Below are positions 1-9,789 of a stretch of DNA of 64,000 nucleotides, one piece after another (positions within the stretch are counted from its first letter, which is position 1; every line of letters begins with the position of its first letter). Source of the DNA: Arenibaculum pallidiluteum (lineage in GTDB: Bacteria > Pseudomonadota > Alphaproteobacteria > Azospirillales > Azospirillaceae). The translations under genes and the position numbers were made by a program. The DNA is taken from positions 417,884 through 481,883 of the forward strand of contig NZ_JAFIQU010000003.1 of the NCBI RefSeq assembly GCF_017355985.1, given 5' to 3'. The notes under the pieces were generated by a model. That model saw only the letters and a program-made list of their open reading frames with translations. It was not told the origin of the DNA and made no database searches.

Positions 1-1
1 G

Positions 2-268
2 CTGACGCTGGGCATCCACACCCGGATCGATGCGACTGCGCGCCGTATCTGGGAGCGTTTGCCCGTGGGCAACGCCTATGTGAACAGGAACATGATCGGT
101 GCCGTCGTGGGCGTGCAGCCCTTCGGGGGCGAGGGCCTGTCGGGCACCGGCCCAAAGGCGGGCGGCCCGCATTATCTCTACCGCTTCGCGGCCGAGCGGA
201 CGCTGACGGTCAACACCACCGCCGCCGGCGGCAACACGTCGCTGGTTTCCATGGAAGAGGGCGACTGA
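2..268 (+). CDS. putA: Bifunctional proline dehydrogenase / P5C dehydrogenase PutA, C-terminal fragment
   Basis: Only the last 88 codons are in the window; the gene begins to the left. The frame reads into an aldehyde-dehydrogenase C-terminus with the typical PutA segment NAYVNRNMIGAVVGVQPFGG followed by EGLSGTGPKAGGPHYL, and ends at TGA 266-268. In the family this part completes the P5C dehydrogenase active site, which oxidises glutamate semialdehyde to glutamate with NAD. The conserved block also occurs in monofunctional P5C dehydrogenases, so whether the full protein carries the proline dehydrogenase domain cannot be seen. No clear terminator follows; the next gene is convergent and ends 19 bp away. 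Confidence 0.85.
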   Translation: MTLGIHTRIDATARRIWERLPVGNAYVNRNMIGAVVGVQPFGGEGLSGTGPKAGGPHYLYRFAAERTLTVNTTAAGGNTSLVSMEEGD

Positions 269-287
269 GCCGACCCCCGTTGCGGGG

Positions 288-500
288 TCAGCCGTCGCCG
301 CGCCTGCGCAGGGCCTCGAGCATTCGCGGGGGTACCGGTTCCGACAGCACGCCGTCGTAGAGGCGGTGCAGTTCCTGCACCTGCTGGCGGTACTGCTGCA
401 GGAGTGCTGCGGCCTCCTGGTCGGTCTTCAGCGCCTGTTCCACCTCGACCTTCTCCTGCCCGCTCAACGCACCGTCGAGATAGGCGTTGATGTCGCTCAT
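288..500 (-). CDS. Small soluble anti-sigma-factor-like protein (70 aa)
   Basis: The protein starts MSDINAYLDGALS, the usual opening of COG5662-type anti-sigma domains, and continues as a helical segment ending ELHRLYDGVLSEPVPPRM. The (L)YD-x-VL-x-EPVP motif at residues 48-57 is shared by these anti-sigma factors and resembles the core of NepR. Relatives usually continue into a transmembrane helix and a periplasmic domain; this one stops at residue 70, so it should be cytoplasmic. ATG 500 was chosen over an upstream start at 623 because similarity begins there and GAGG lies about 11 nt upstream. An ECF sigma gene lies 410 bp upstream on the same strand and is the natural partner, but that pairing is inferred. 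A shorter unrelated helical protein is the alternative. Confidence 0.6.
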   Translation of the reverse strand: MSDINAYLDGALSGQEKVEVEQALKTDQEAAALLQQYRQQVQELHRLYDGVLSEPVPPRMLEALRRRGDG

Positions 501-723
501 GGTCACCCGCCTCATGGTGCCGTGCCCGGGGAAGAGGCGGACGAGGGAGCTGCGCCGGCGGCGATCCGGAACTCTGAACGTGCTGAGGTGATCGTCGCAG
601 GCCGGCGAAACATCGTCCCTCATTTACGTCGATTGCGCTCCGGGCTGCAAGCGCTGCCCCCTGATGGCCGACCCGCCGATTACGTCCTGCGGCACGGGCG
701 GGTTCGGCGCCTCCCCGTGGCAT

Positions 724-748
724 AACACGGTCCATGGAGGCAGGTTCC
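724..748 (-). promoter_or_regulatory. EcfG-like promoter motif upstream of the anti-sigma gene
   Basis: Reading the minus strand, GGAAC (748-744) is followed after 16 nt by TGTT (727-724). The alphaproteobacterial general-stress sigma consensus is GGAAC-N16/17-CGTT, so there is one mismatch. It lies about 220 nt upstream of the ATG at 500 and points toward it. This is a motif match only. Confidence 0.4.
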
Positions 749-802
749 TTCCGACCTGTCCTTTCGAGGCATGCCGGAGGTGCAATAAACTCCGAAAGCG
801 CA

Positions 803-837
803 GAAGGCCCCGGCGGAACGTGTCCGCCGGGGCCTTC
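803..837 (-). terminator. Strong hairpin downstream of ECF sigma gene
   Basis: There is a perfect 15-bp stem (803-817 with 823-837) and a 5-nt loop, about 75 bp beyond the stop of the sigma gene. Read on the minus strand, the stem ends CCTTC and is followed by TGCGCTTTC, a weak pyrimidine tail. It probably ends the sigma transcript before the anti-sigma gene. Confidence 0.6.
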
Positions 838-910
838 CGCATGGCCTCGCCTTCCGCCGGCCGCGCGTTGAAATCCGCGAGCCGGTGCAGAACTCGGTGT
901 CGTCGTGGAA

Positions 911-1384
911 TCAGGCAGCCATCAGGTTGTTCAGGCGCTCACGGGCGCGGCACAGGCGCGAGCGGATCGTGCCGATGCTCACGTTCAGCTTCTCGGCCGC
1001 TTCCTGGTAGGGCCGTCCCTCGATGGCCACGAGCCGGACAACCTTGCGCTGGCAGGGCGTCAGGCTGTCGAAGGCGCGATCCACGTCACGGAACACGAGC
1101 CGGCTGATCTGCGACGGCTCCACCGACGCGGCATGATCCCAGAGTTCGACCTTGGTGACGTGTTTCTCGCGCTGGAGATTGTTGAAATGGAGGTTCTTCA
1201 GCATGGTCGTCAGCCATGCCTGCATGTTCGTGCCGGGCTCGAAGCGGTGCGACCGCGAGAGCGCTCGGGCGAGGCAATCCTGGGTCAGATCCTCAGCGGC
1301 GGCGGCATCCCTCGTCAGCTTGCAGGCATAGCGGTGAAGATTGGGAATGCAGCTAATGAGCTCGTTGTTGAAGGAATAATCCAT
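911..1384 (-). CDS. ECF-family RNA polymerase sigma factor
   Basis: This 157-aa protein has only the two ECF regions. Region 2 includes DLTQDCLARAL and FEPGTNMQAWLTTML. Region 4 is a helix-turn-helix, LTPCQRKVVRLVAIEG then VSIGTIRSRLCRARERL. The PGTN-x-x-AWL segment and absence of any extra domain fit the EcfG/SigT-like general-stress group, but cognate NepR and PhyR genes are not visible nearby, so that assignment is tentative. ATG 1384 has GGAGGG seven nt upstream. A perfect GGAAC-N17-CGTT motif lies about 270 nt upstream on the same strand, which suggests autoregulation or control by another EcfG. The small anti-sigma-like gene further downstream on this strand may be its partner. Confidence 0.85.
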   Translation of the reverse strand: MDYSFNNELISCIPNLHRYACKLTRDAAAAEDLTQDCLARALSRSHRFEPGTNMQAWLTTMLKNLHFNNLQREKHVTKVELWDHAASVEPSQISRLVFRDVDRAFDSLTPCQRKVVRLVAIEGRPYQEAAEKLNVSIGTIRSRLCRARERLNNLMAA

Positions 1385-1995
1385 TGCATGCCCTCCAATT
1401 TCGTTCTTTTCGGCCTTGGCAAAGCTCCGCCCTGCGCCATTTCGGCGCGACGGGCCGGCTGGGGCCGGTCTGGTGGCGTCGGTGTTTCCGCGGTTCAGGA
1501 CGCGGAGAGCGGGTCCGGGTCCAGGGCCGCTGCGGCGCTTGCGGTCCGCTTGCGCATGGGTTCTGAAGCCTGTGCTGCCGTCATTCTGCTGCTTCCGGCC
1601 TTCTGCTTCGTGGTCCGCCTAGCGGCGGGAGTACCCAACTCATCTTGCCCATTGAACGGACGGGATAGCGGAAATGTTCCTGCGCGCCGCTCTCCTCGCG
1701 AATTGCCCTTCTTGCAATAAAGAAGTAAAATAGCCCGAATGGCGCCGCTTACACCTGTCAAAGGTATACTTGAAATGCAGCGGCGACGTTTCAACTCCGA
1801 ACGATCGGACAGGGGACGGCGCGCCATGTGCGACGGAGCCGCCCTTTCGCAGTTGCGGAATACGTCGAAATTGCCCCAACATCTCACGCCGACGCGCGGT
1901 GCCTTGACGCAACGTTAACCACGAACGCCGTAAGTGGATGGTCTTTGCCCGGGAGCGCTGCCGCGTTCCCGCCGAACCGACAGGAAGTCGCTCTC
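1385..1995. other. 611-bp divergent intergenic region between ECF sigma and glgP
   Basis: No gene is recognised. The minus-strand side carries an EcfG-type promoter at 1655-1680. Around 1705-1775 the DNA is unusually AT-rich for this genome. It contains a TATACT hexamer (1765-1770) and a CTTGCA-N17-CCCGAAT arrangement (1711-1740) that partly resembles a heat-shock promoter on the plus strand. Either could drive glgP, but neither is a strong match. Confidence 0.5.
1655..1680 (-). promoter_or_regulatory. EcfG-type promoter upstream of ECF sigma gene
   Basis: On the minus strand GGAAC (1680-1676), 17 nt, then CGTT (1658-1655) matches the alphaproteobacterial general-stress consensus exactly. 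It lies about 270 nt upstream of the sigma gene start at 1384 and has the right orientation. The long leader that results is unusual. Confidence 0.55.
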
Positions 1996-4494
<2,499 letters not shown>

Positions 4495-4509
4495 CGATGG
4501 ACGATGCGG

Positions 4510-4540
4510 TGCGGCGGCGGGTCATGGGTCCGCCGCCGCA
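4510..4540 (+). terminator. Rho-independent terminator of glgP
   Basis: A perfect 11-bp GC stem (4510-4520 with 4530-4540) with a 9-nt loop begins 15 bp after the glgP stop and is followed by TTCCGTTT. Confidence 0.75.
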
Positions 4541-4617
4541 TTCCGTTTGCGGGCCTAGGGTATACGGGGACGGACCTGATGGGTCGCGCGGCCGGGCCGC
4601 CCGCGCGGCGTCCGATG

Positions 4618-5244
4618 TCAGCGCAGACGCAGGTGGGTGACGACGTTGGCGCCGCGACGGGCGAGTTCCTCGGCGCTTTCGACGTGGTCGACCGCACCCG
4701 AGAAGGCGCCTTCCCTGTGGACCAGCGCGATCCATTCGGGCGAGGCGCCGAGCGCCTTCAGGCGGTCCGCCATCTCGCGCGAGGCGCGGATCGATACATA
4801 TCCCGTGCGGTCGCTGCGCGGCGCATGGACCATGAATCGGGCGCCGGGTTCGGCTTCGCGGCGCTCGCCAGCCATGAAGAGGCCGACGCACATGCTCTCG
4901 CAGGCCGCGCCGCCGCGAACCAGCGTCGTGACCTGTGTTCCGGCCGCCCGCTTGGCGAGCACGGCATCGATCATGGGATAGCCCGCCGCGGTGAAGCCGC
5001 CAGGGCTGTCGAGATCGAGAACCACCTTGCCACCCTCGGTGCCGTCGAGGGCTCGGGCGAAGGCGTTGGATACCTCGTGCGTGATGACGCCCCGGATACG
5101 GATCACGGTGGCGGCGCCCTCGGCCGTGGCAGTGATCGTGCCCTCGTATCCCTCGACCCGGGCGGCTGGGGTCGCCACGGATGTCGCCGGCTGGAAAGCG
5201 GCCGCCAGGGCCGCGAGGGAGACGATCAGGGCTGCGCGGGTCAT
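4618..5244 (-). CDS. Secreted ClpP/SDH-fold serine protease-like protein
   Basis: This 208-aa protein has a signal peptide (residues 1 to about 25, MTRAALIVSLAALAAAFQPA) and is therefore probably periplasmic. After a beta-rich start comes VVLDLDSPGGFTAAGYP, the ClpP/SppA substrate-groove motif, then GGAACESMCVGLFMAGERR, where Ser117 sits between Cys115 and Cys119, and FMVHAPR with His140. This is the arrangement of predicted periplasmic ClpP-like proteins (COG3904), in which Ser and His would form the catalytic pair. The third catalytic residue is not obvious, and no substrate is known. ATG 5244 follows GAGGAG. It converges with glgP. A cluster of three TTAA tetramers lies 45-65 bp upstream. 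Confidence 0.75.
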   Translation of the reverse strand: MTRAALIVSLAALAAAFQPATSVATPAARVEGYEGTITATAEGAATVIRIRGVITHEVSNAFARALDGTEGGKVVLDLDSPGGFTAAGYPMIDAVLAKRAAGTQVTTLVRGGAACESMCVGLFMAGERREAEPGARFMVHAPRSDRTGYVSIRASREMADRLKALGASPEWIALVHREGAFSGAVDHVESAEELARRGANVVTHLRLR

Positions 5245-5343
5245 GGGCTCCTCTGGTCGAGGAGCCCACCCTGCCGGCTAAAGCTGACTTAAGGGTTAAT
5301 GATCGTTAAGACGGCGTGGCCGGCCCGCCGCGCTCGGGCCGTC

Positions 5344-5772
5344 TCAGGGGGACTGGCGTCCCTTGTTGAGCGAGACGAGGCTTCCATCCGTGGTGGCTTC
5401 CGGCAGCCGGTCCGCGGTCTCGGCAGTCACGTCGGTCGCCACCAGCGCGTCGCGCGCGGCGGCCCGGCGGAGGTCGTCGACGTCCAGGGCCACGTTCTTT
5501 CCACCGAAGCCCAGCACGCCGCCCCTGTGAAGGATAACCCGCTGCGGCCTGCCGCGGCTGTCGACGAGCACGTCGTTCACCTCGCCGAGGCTCGACCCGT
5601 CACGGCCGATCACGTTCATCTCCATCAGCTCGCTCGCGGCGAGATTGTCGATGGATTGCGTTTCGCTGGTGGCAACGGGCCTCGGCGTTTCGCCGGTCCC
5701 CGTAATGTTCTCAATGGTGCCGCAGGCGCCCAGGGACAGGAGCGCTGCCGAGGCGAAAAGCATCCTGCGCAT
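5344..5772 (-). CDS. PRC-barrel domain lipoprotein
   Basis: The 142-aa product begins MRRMLFASAALLSLGACGTI, a lipoprotein signal peptide with Cys17 as the lipidated residue. Residues of about 45-105 (IDNLAASELMEMNVIGRDG, then EVNDVLVDSRGRPQRVI) form a PRC-barrel, a small beta domain that binds other proteins or RNA. It should be anchored in the envelope. ATG 5772 was chosen over an earlier in-frame start at 5856 because it begins the signal peptide and GGGGAG lies seven nt upstream. The function is not established; similar proteins are often stress-induced. The next gene on this strand (5860-6360) lies upstream. Confidence 0.8.
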   Translation of the reverse strand: MRRMLFASAALLSLGACGTIENITGTGETPRPVATSETQSIDNLAASELMEMNVIGRDGSSLGEVNDVLVDSRGRPQRVILHRGGVLGFGGKNVALDVDDLRRAAARDALVATDVTAETADRLPEATTDGSLVSLNKGRQSP

Positions 5773-5859
5773 GTCCGTACTCCCCGCTATGGTTGTAACG
5801 TCGACCATAACAGTCGGGCCGGCGGTTGATCCCGCCGCCCGCACGCGGACCGTCAATCC

Positions 5860-6360
5860 TCAGCGCCAGGCGGCGCGAATCGCATCCTCGGCCTTGGTCT
5901 CCGCCCCTTTGCGCTTGCCGCGCAGCGCGAGCCCGCTGAAGTCGCCCCGCAATGCCTTCAGCGCCGTGCGCTCGGCATGGATTTCGGCTGCTGTGCGGAC
6001 ACCGAGCCGGCGGAAGAGTGGCACGGGCGGGCACCAGCCCTGCAACGCGTGGAGCAGCAGGAAGCCCGACACCGCCGCGGGCACCCAGAGCAGGCGGCGG
6101 TCCCCCAGCGCGGCGGCGAGGCCGATTCCCGCAAGCCCAACCAGCGCTGCATTGGCCTCGATGGTGCGCTCCATGTCCCATTCGCGCTCCAGATCGGCCA
6201 GTCTGCCGTCGATGCGGCTGGGCTGCCGGGCCGCACGGCGCACGGTCTCGCTGGTGCCGTCGGCGATGGCGGCGTTGACGGCGGCGGGGCTGTTCCGGAT
6301 CACGCGCCGGTCGGTCGCCGGCAGGACGTCGAGCACGCGGTCGAGGGTGGCGTTCGTCAT
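5860..6360 (-). CDS. DUF2892 / YgaP-like membrane protein
   Basis: The protein has 166 aa. Residues of about 65-105 hold two hydrophobic segments (ALVGLAGIGLAAALG and LLWVPAAVSGFLLLHAL) followed by GWCPPVPLFRRLGVRTAAEI. That Trp-Cys-Pro-Pro-x-Pro-x-x-Arg-x-x-Gly signature is typical of the YgaP transmembrane domain family (DUF2892). In YgaP this module is fused to a rhodanese domain; here it stands alone with a charged N-terminal region and a Lys/Arg-rich tail. It is an inner-membrane protein of unknown function. ATG 6360 has only a weak purine-rich stretch upstream. Confidence 0.75.
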   Translation of the reverse strand: MTNATLDRVLDVLPATDRRVIRNSPAAVNAAIADGTSETVRRAARQPSRIDGRLADLEREWDMERTIEANAALVGLAGIGLAAALGDRRLLWVPAAVSGFLLLHALQGWCPPVPLFRRLGVRTAAEIHAERTALKALRGDFSGLALRGKRKGAETKAEDAIRAAWR

Positions 6361-6491
6361 TCCGTTTTCCGTCGATCTGACTGCCTTCGGTCAACCCGGC
6401 CGCGCGGCGTTCGTTGCGGGCGCGATTTTCTGGCAATGGCGCGCATGAAGGACTATCTAGAGGCCGATCCGAGAAGCCGCATCCCTAAGCC

Positions 6492-8105
6492 ATGACCGAC
6501 CTGACTGACGCCGTCGCCCGGCGCCGCACTTTTGCGATCATCGCCCATCCCGACGCCGGAAAGACCACGCTGACCGAGAAGCTGCTGCTGTTCGGCGGCG
6601 CGATCCAGATGGCGGGCGCCGTCAAGGCGCGCGGCGAGCAGCGGCGCGCGAAATCCGACTGGATGAAGGTCGAGCGGGAGCGCGGGATCTCCGTCACCGC
6701 CTCGGTGATGAACTTCGATTTCGCCGAGAGGACTTTCAACCTGGTGGACACGCCGGGCCACGAGGACTTCTCGGAGGATACCTACCGCACGCTGACCGCG
6801 GTCGACAGCGCGGTCATGGTGATCGACGCCGCGAAGGGCATCGAGAGCCAGACCCGCAAGCTGTTCGAGGTCTGCCGGCTGCGCAACGTGCCGATCACGA
6901 CCTTCATCAACAAGATGGACCGCGAGGCGCGGGATCCCTTCGACCTCCTGAGCGAGATCGAGGACCAGCTCCAGCTCCACGTGACGCCGGCGAGCTGGCC
7001 CATCGGGTCCGGCCGGGACTTCCTGGGCTGCTACGACCTGTTCCGCGACCGGCTGGTGTTGATGGATCGCACCCAGGGCGACCGCGTCGACGAGGGAATC
7101 GAGCTCCAGGGCCTGGACGATCCGCGCCTGACCGAGCTGCTGCCGGACCATGCCCTGAAGAAGCTGCGCGAGGACGTGGAGATGGTCCGCGGCCTGTGCC
7201 CGCCCTTCGAGCTTGAGGCCTATCGCGAGGGCCACCTGACACCGGTCTATTTCGGCAGCGCGATCAACAACTTCGGCGTGAGGGAGCTGCTGCTCGGCCT
7301 GGGCGAGCTGGCGCCGCCGCCGCGGCCGCAGCAGGCGGACGCCCGGCCGGTCGAGCCGACGGAGTCCAAGGTCAGCGGCTTCGTGTTCAAGGTCCAGGCG
7401 AACATGGACCCGAACCACCGCGACCGGATCGCCTTCCTGCGGCTGGTCTCCGGCCATTTCCGCCGCGGGGTGAAGCTCCGGCATATCCGGAGCGGCAAGA
7501 CCCTGGCGGTCAACAACGCCGTCCTGTTCCTGGCGCGAGACCGGGAGCTGGCCGAGGATGCATGGCCCGGCGACATCATCGGGATCCCCAACCACGGATC
7601 GCTCCGCATCGGCGATACCCTTACCGAGGGCGAGGACATCCGCTTCGTCGGCGTTCCCAGCTTCGCGCCGGAATACCTGCAGCGCGTGCGCCTGGACGAT
7701 CCCATGCGCGCCAAGCACCTGCGCAAGGCGCTGGAGCATTTCGCCGAGGAAGGGGCCAGCCAGGTGTTCAAGCCGCTGCTGGGCTCCGACTGGATCGTCG
7801 GCGTGGTGGGACCGCTGCAGTTCGAGGTGCTGGCCGCGCGGATCGAGGCGGAGTACGGAATCCAGGCGCGGTTCGAGGCGGCGCCGGTCGACGCCGCACG
7901 CTGGGTCGAGAGCGACGACACGGCGCTGGTGAAGCGCTTCGTGGACGCGAACCGCTCGGCGCTGGCCGAGGATCACGACGGGGCGCTGGTGTTCCTGGCG
8001 CGGAACGGCTGGCACCTGAACCGCACCGTCGAGGACTTCCCGGGGCTGCGCTTCCTGAAGACGCGCGAGCAGCACCAGGCGCTGGCCTCGGCTGCGCAGC
8101 ACTGA
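6492..8105 (+). CDS. prfC: Peptide chain release factor 3
   Basis: This 537-aa translational GTPase helps remove RF1 or RF2 from the ribosome after termination. The G motifs are intact: AHPDAGKTT (residues 18-26), DTPGHEDF (86-93) and NKMD (140-143). The switch region shows ERERGISVTASVM as in RF3 rather than EF-G, and the C-terminal half (LQFEVLAARIEAEYG) is the RF3-specific domain. The length matches the family. It stands alone between a divergent membrane protein and a hairpin that probably terminates it. RF3 is patchily distributed among alphaproteobacteria. Confidence 0.96.
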   Translation: MTDLTDAVARRRTFAIIAHPDAGKTTLTEKLLLFGGAIQMAGAVKARGEQRRAKSDWMKVERERGISVTASVMNFDFAERTFNLVDTPGHEDFSEDTYRTLTAVDSAVMVIDAAKGIESQTRKLFEVCRLRNVPITTFINKMDREARDPFDLLSEIEDQLQLHVTPASWPIGSGRDFLGCYDLFRDRLVLMDRTQGDRVDEGIELQGLDDPRLTELLPDHALKKLREDVEMVRGLCPPFELEAYREGHLTPVYFGSAINNFGVRELLLGLGELAPPPRPQQADARPVEPTESKVSGFVFKVQANMDPNHRDRIAFLRLVSGHFRRGVKLRHIRSGKTLAVNNAVLFLARDRELAEDAWPGDIIGIPNHGSLRIGDTLTEGEDIRFVGVPSFAPEYLQRVRLDDPMRAKHLRKALEHFAEEGASQVFKPLLGSDWIVGVVGPLQFEVLAARIEAEYGIQARFEAAPVDAARWVESDDTALVKRFVDANRSALAEDHDGALVFLARNGWHLNRTVEDFPGLRFLKTREQHQALASAAQH

Positions 8106-8109
8106 TGCC

Positions 8110-8135
8110 GGGCGGCGGCCCCATGGCCGCCGCCC
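8110..8135 (+). terminator. Hairpin after prfC
   Basis: A perfect 11-bp stem (8110-8120 with 8125-8135) with loop CCAT starts 5 bp after the prfC stop. No T-run follows, so it may stall polymerase or act with Rho. Confidence 0.5.
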
Positions 8136-8253
8136 GCCGCGCCCGCAAGGCCGGATCTCGATGACCGCGACGGAGTGTGAGTTCCGTCATATCTTCTTAA
8201 CCAGCTTGGGCCGACCCTGGGCTGGCTTCGTATGACAGCGCGGCGGGGTCACC

Positions 8254-9081
8254 ATGTGTCGCTGGCTTGCCTATGCCGGCCAACCCATCTTCATCGACAC
8301 GCTTCTCTTCAAGCCCTGCAACTCGCTGATCCACCAGTCGCTTTCGGCGCAGCGCGGGCATGTGCCGACCAACGGCGACGGGTTCGGGCTCGGATGGTAC
8401 GGCGACCTGCCGCGTCCGGGGTTGTACCGGGACACGATGCCCGCCTGGAACGACATCAACCTGCGCTCCCTGGCCGAGCAGATCCGCTCGGGGCTCTTCT
8501 TCGCCCATGTCCGCGCATCGACCGGCACCCCGACGGCGCGGGTCAACTGCCACCCGTTCCGCCACGGACGCTGGCTCTTCATGCACAACGGCAAGATCGG
8601 CGGATGGCCGCGCGTGCGCCGCGACCTGGAGGTGCTGATCGCCGCGGACCTCTACCATCACCGGGAGGGCAGCACGGACAGCGAGGTCTTCTTCTACCTG
8701 CTGCTGACCAACGGGCTCGAGGCCGATCCCGAGCGGGCGTTCCGCCTTTCGGTGGCACAGGTCGAGGCGGTGATGCGTCGGCATCTCGTCGACGAGCCGC
8801 TGCGCATGACCGCGGCGCTGACGGACGGCGCGCGGGTCATGGCAATCCGGTATTCCAGCGATGGGCAGTCGCCGACGCTGTTCCACGCGGCCGGCGGCTC
8901 GCTGACCGTCGATCAGGGGCAGTGCCGCTTCGAGGCGACGCGCGGGGCCGTTCTGGTGGTCTCGGAGCCGCTGGATGCCATCGACGCGGCCTGGCACGAG
9001 GTCCCCGAGGGACGTTTCCTCGTGGTGCAGGACGGGGTGGTCCGGCTGGAGCCTTTCGCGCCGGCCGCACTGGCTGCGTGA
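8254..9081 (+). CDS. Class II glutamine amidotransferase
   Basis: This 275-aa protein starts Met-Cys-Arg-Trp; removal of Met1 exposes Cys2, the N-terminal nucleophile of class II amidotransferases. HVRASTGTPTARVNCHPF and LFMHNGKIGGW are the glutamine-binding and oxyanion segments, and NGDGFGLGWY is also conserved. There is no synthase domain, so it belongs to the stand-alone COG0121 group (YafJ/EgtC-like). Such proteins release ammonia or hydrolyse gamma-glutamyl amides, as EgtC does in ergothioneine synthesis. No ergothioneine genes lie nearby, so the substrate is unknown. It converges with the cyclophilin gene across a hairpin. Confidence 0.85.
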   Translation: MCRWLAYAGQPIFIDTLLFKPCNSLIHQSLSAQRGHVPTNGDGFGLGWYGDLPRPGLYRDTMPAWNDINLRSLAEQIRSGLFFAHVRASTGTPTARVNCHPFRHGRWLFMHNGKIGGWPRVRRDLEVLIAADLYHHREGSTDSEVFFYLLLTNGLEADPERAFRLSVAQVEAVMRRHLVDEPLRMTAALTDGARVMAIRYSSDGQSPTLFHAAGGSLTVDQGQCRFEATRGAVLVVSEPLDAIDAAWHEVPEGRFLVVQDGVVRLEPFAPAALAA

Positions 9082-9087
9082 TGCGTG

Positions 9088-9121
9088 CCGCCCCCGCCGG
9101 GTTCATGGCCAACGGGGGCGG
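9088..9121. terminator. Shared hairpin between convergent genes
   Basis: A 9-bp perfect stem (9088-9096 with 9113-9121) with a 16-nt loop lies between the amidotransferase stop and the cyclophilin stop. It could terminate both; neither side has a clear T-run. Confidence 0.45.
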
Positions 9122-9128
9122 ACGGCCG

Positions 9129-9680
9129 TCACTTGGCGTCGGCAGCGACCTGCATCTTCACGATGCGGTCGGGATCGGGCACGGCACCGTTCCGCGAGGA
9201 CGGTCCCTTCTTGATCCCGTCCACGAACTCCATCCCTTCGACCACTTGGCCCCAGACGGTGTACTGGCCGTCGAGATGGGACGCGGCGGCAAAGACGATG
9301 AAGAACTGGCTGTCGCCGCTGTTGGGATCGGCGGCGCGGGCCATCGAAACGGTCCCTCGCACGTGCTTGGCGGAACGGTTGAACTCGGCCGGAAGCTTCT
9401 GGCCGGAGCCGCCGGTGCCGTCGCCCCGCGGGTCGCCGGTCTGCGCCATGAAGCCCTCGATCACGCGGTGGAACTTCAGGCCGTCGTAGAAGCCCTGGCG
9501 GGTCAACTCCTTGATGCGCGCCACGTGCTTGGGCGCGAGATCAGGGCGGAGTTCGATCACGACCCGGCCGCTGTCCAGGTCGAGGTAGATTGTGTTCTCG
9601 GGATCCAAGGCGAGTGCCTCCCCACTGATGGTTGCGGCGCCCAGGAAGGACGCCAGGAAAAGCATTTTCAACCAGCGCAT
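9129..9680 (-). CDS. Secreted cyclophilin-type peptidyl-prolyl isomerase
   Basis: The 183-aa product has a signal peptide (residues 1 to about 25, MRWLKMLFLASFLGAATISG) and so acts in the periplasm on prolines of folding proteins. The cyclophilin core is complete: GFYDGLKFHRVIEGFMAQTG holds the catalytic Arg, followed by GDGTGGSGQKLPAEF, NSGDSQFFIVFA and LDGQYTVWGQVVEGM. ATG 9680 starts the signal peptide; longer in-frame starts would add unrelated sequence. The ribosome binding site is weak. It could be called PpiA or PpiB, which the sequence does not decide. Confidence 0.93.
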   Translation of the reverse strand: MRWLKMLFLASFLGAATISGEALALDPENTIYLDLDSGRVVIELRPDLAPKHVARIKELTRQGFYDGLKFHRVIEGFMAQTGDPRGDGTGGSGQKLPAEFNRSAKHVRGTVSMARAADPNSGDSQFFIVFAAASHLDGQYTVWGQVVEGMEFVDGIKKGPSSRNGAVPDPDRIVKMQVAADAK

Positions 9681-9789
9681 CGGCGATCCATTCGTTGCGG
9701 GCACGGGAGGCCGACCATAGTGGAAGGGACGGGACGGGAAAAGCCGTCCCGGCGCCCCTCGCGGTCCGGCACCACGGGATGATCGTGCT

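Larger units (their letters stand above)
501..910. other. Non-coding stretch between ECF sigma and anti-sigma genes
   Basis: No convincing gene is visible here; the open frames have no recognisable domain and no ribosome binding site. The stretch holds a perfect 15-bp inverted repeat (803-837) just downstream of the sigma gene and an EcfG-like promoter motif on the minus strand (724-748) ahead of the anti-sigma gene. The two minus-strand genes are therefore probably separate transcription units. Confidence 0.6.

Noticed and set aside
1711-1740. Possible heat-shock promoter CTTGCA-N17-CCCGAAT before glgP
   Set aside because: The second element differs from the sigma-32 consensus at several positions, so it is noted only in the intergenic description.
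1495-1887. Minus-strand frame of 130 codons upstream of the ECF sigma gene, considered as a NepR candidate
   Set aside because: It has no NepR core motif, a composition unlike neighbouring genes and no ribosome binding site.
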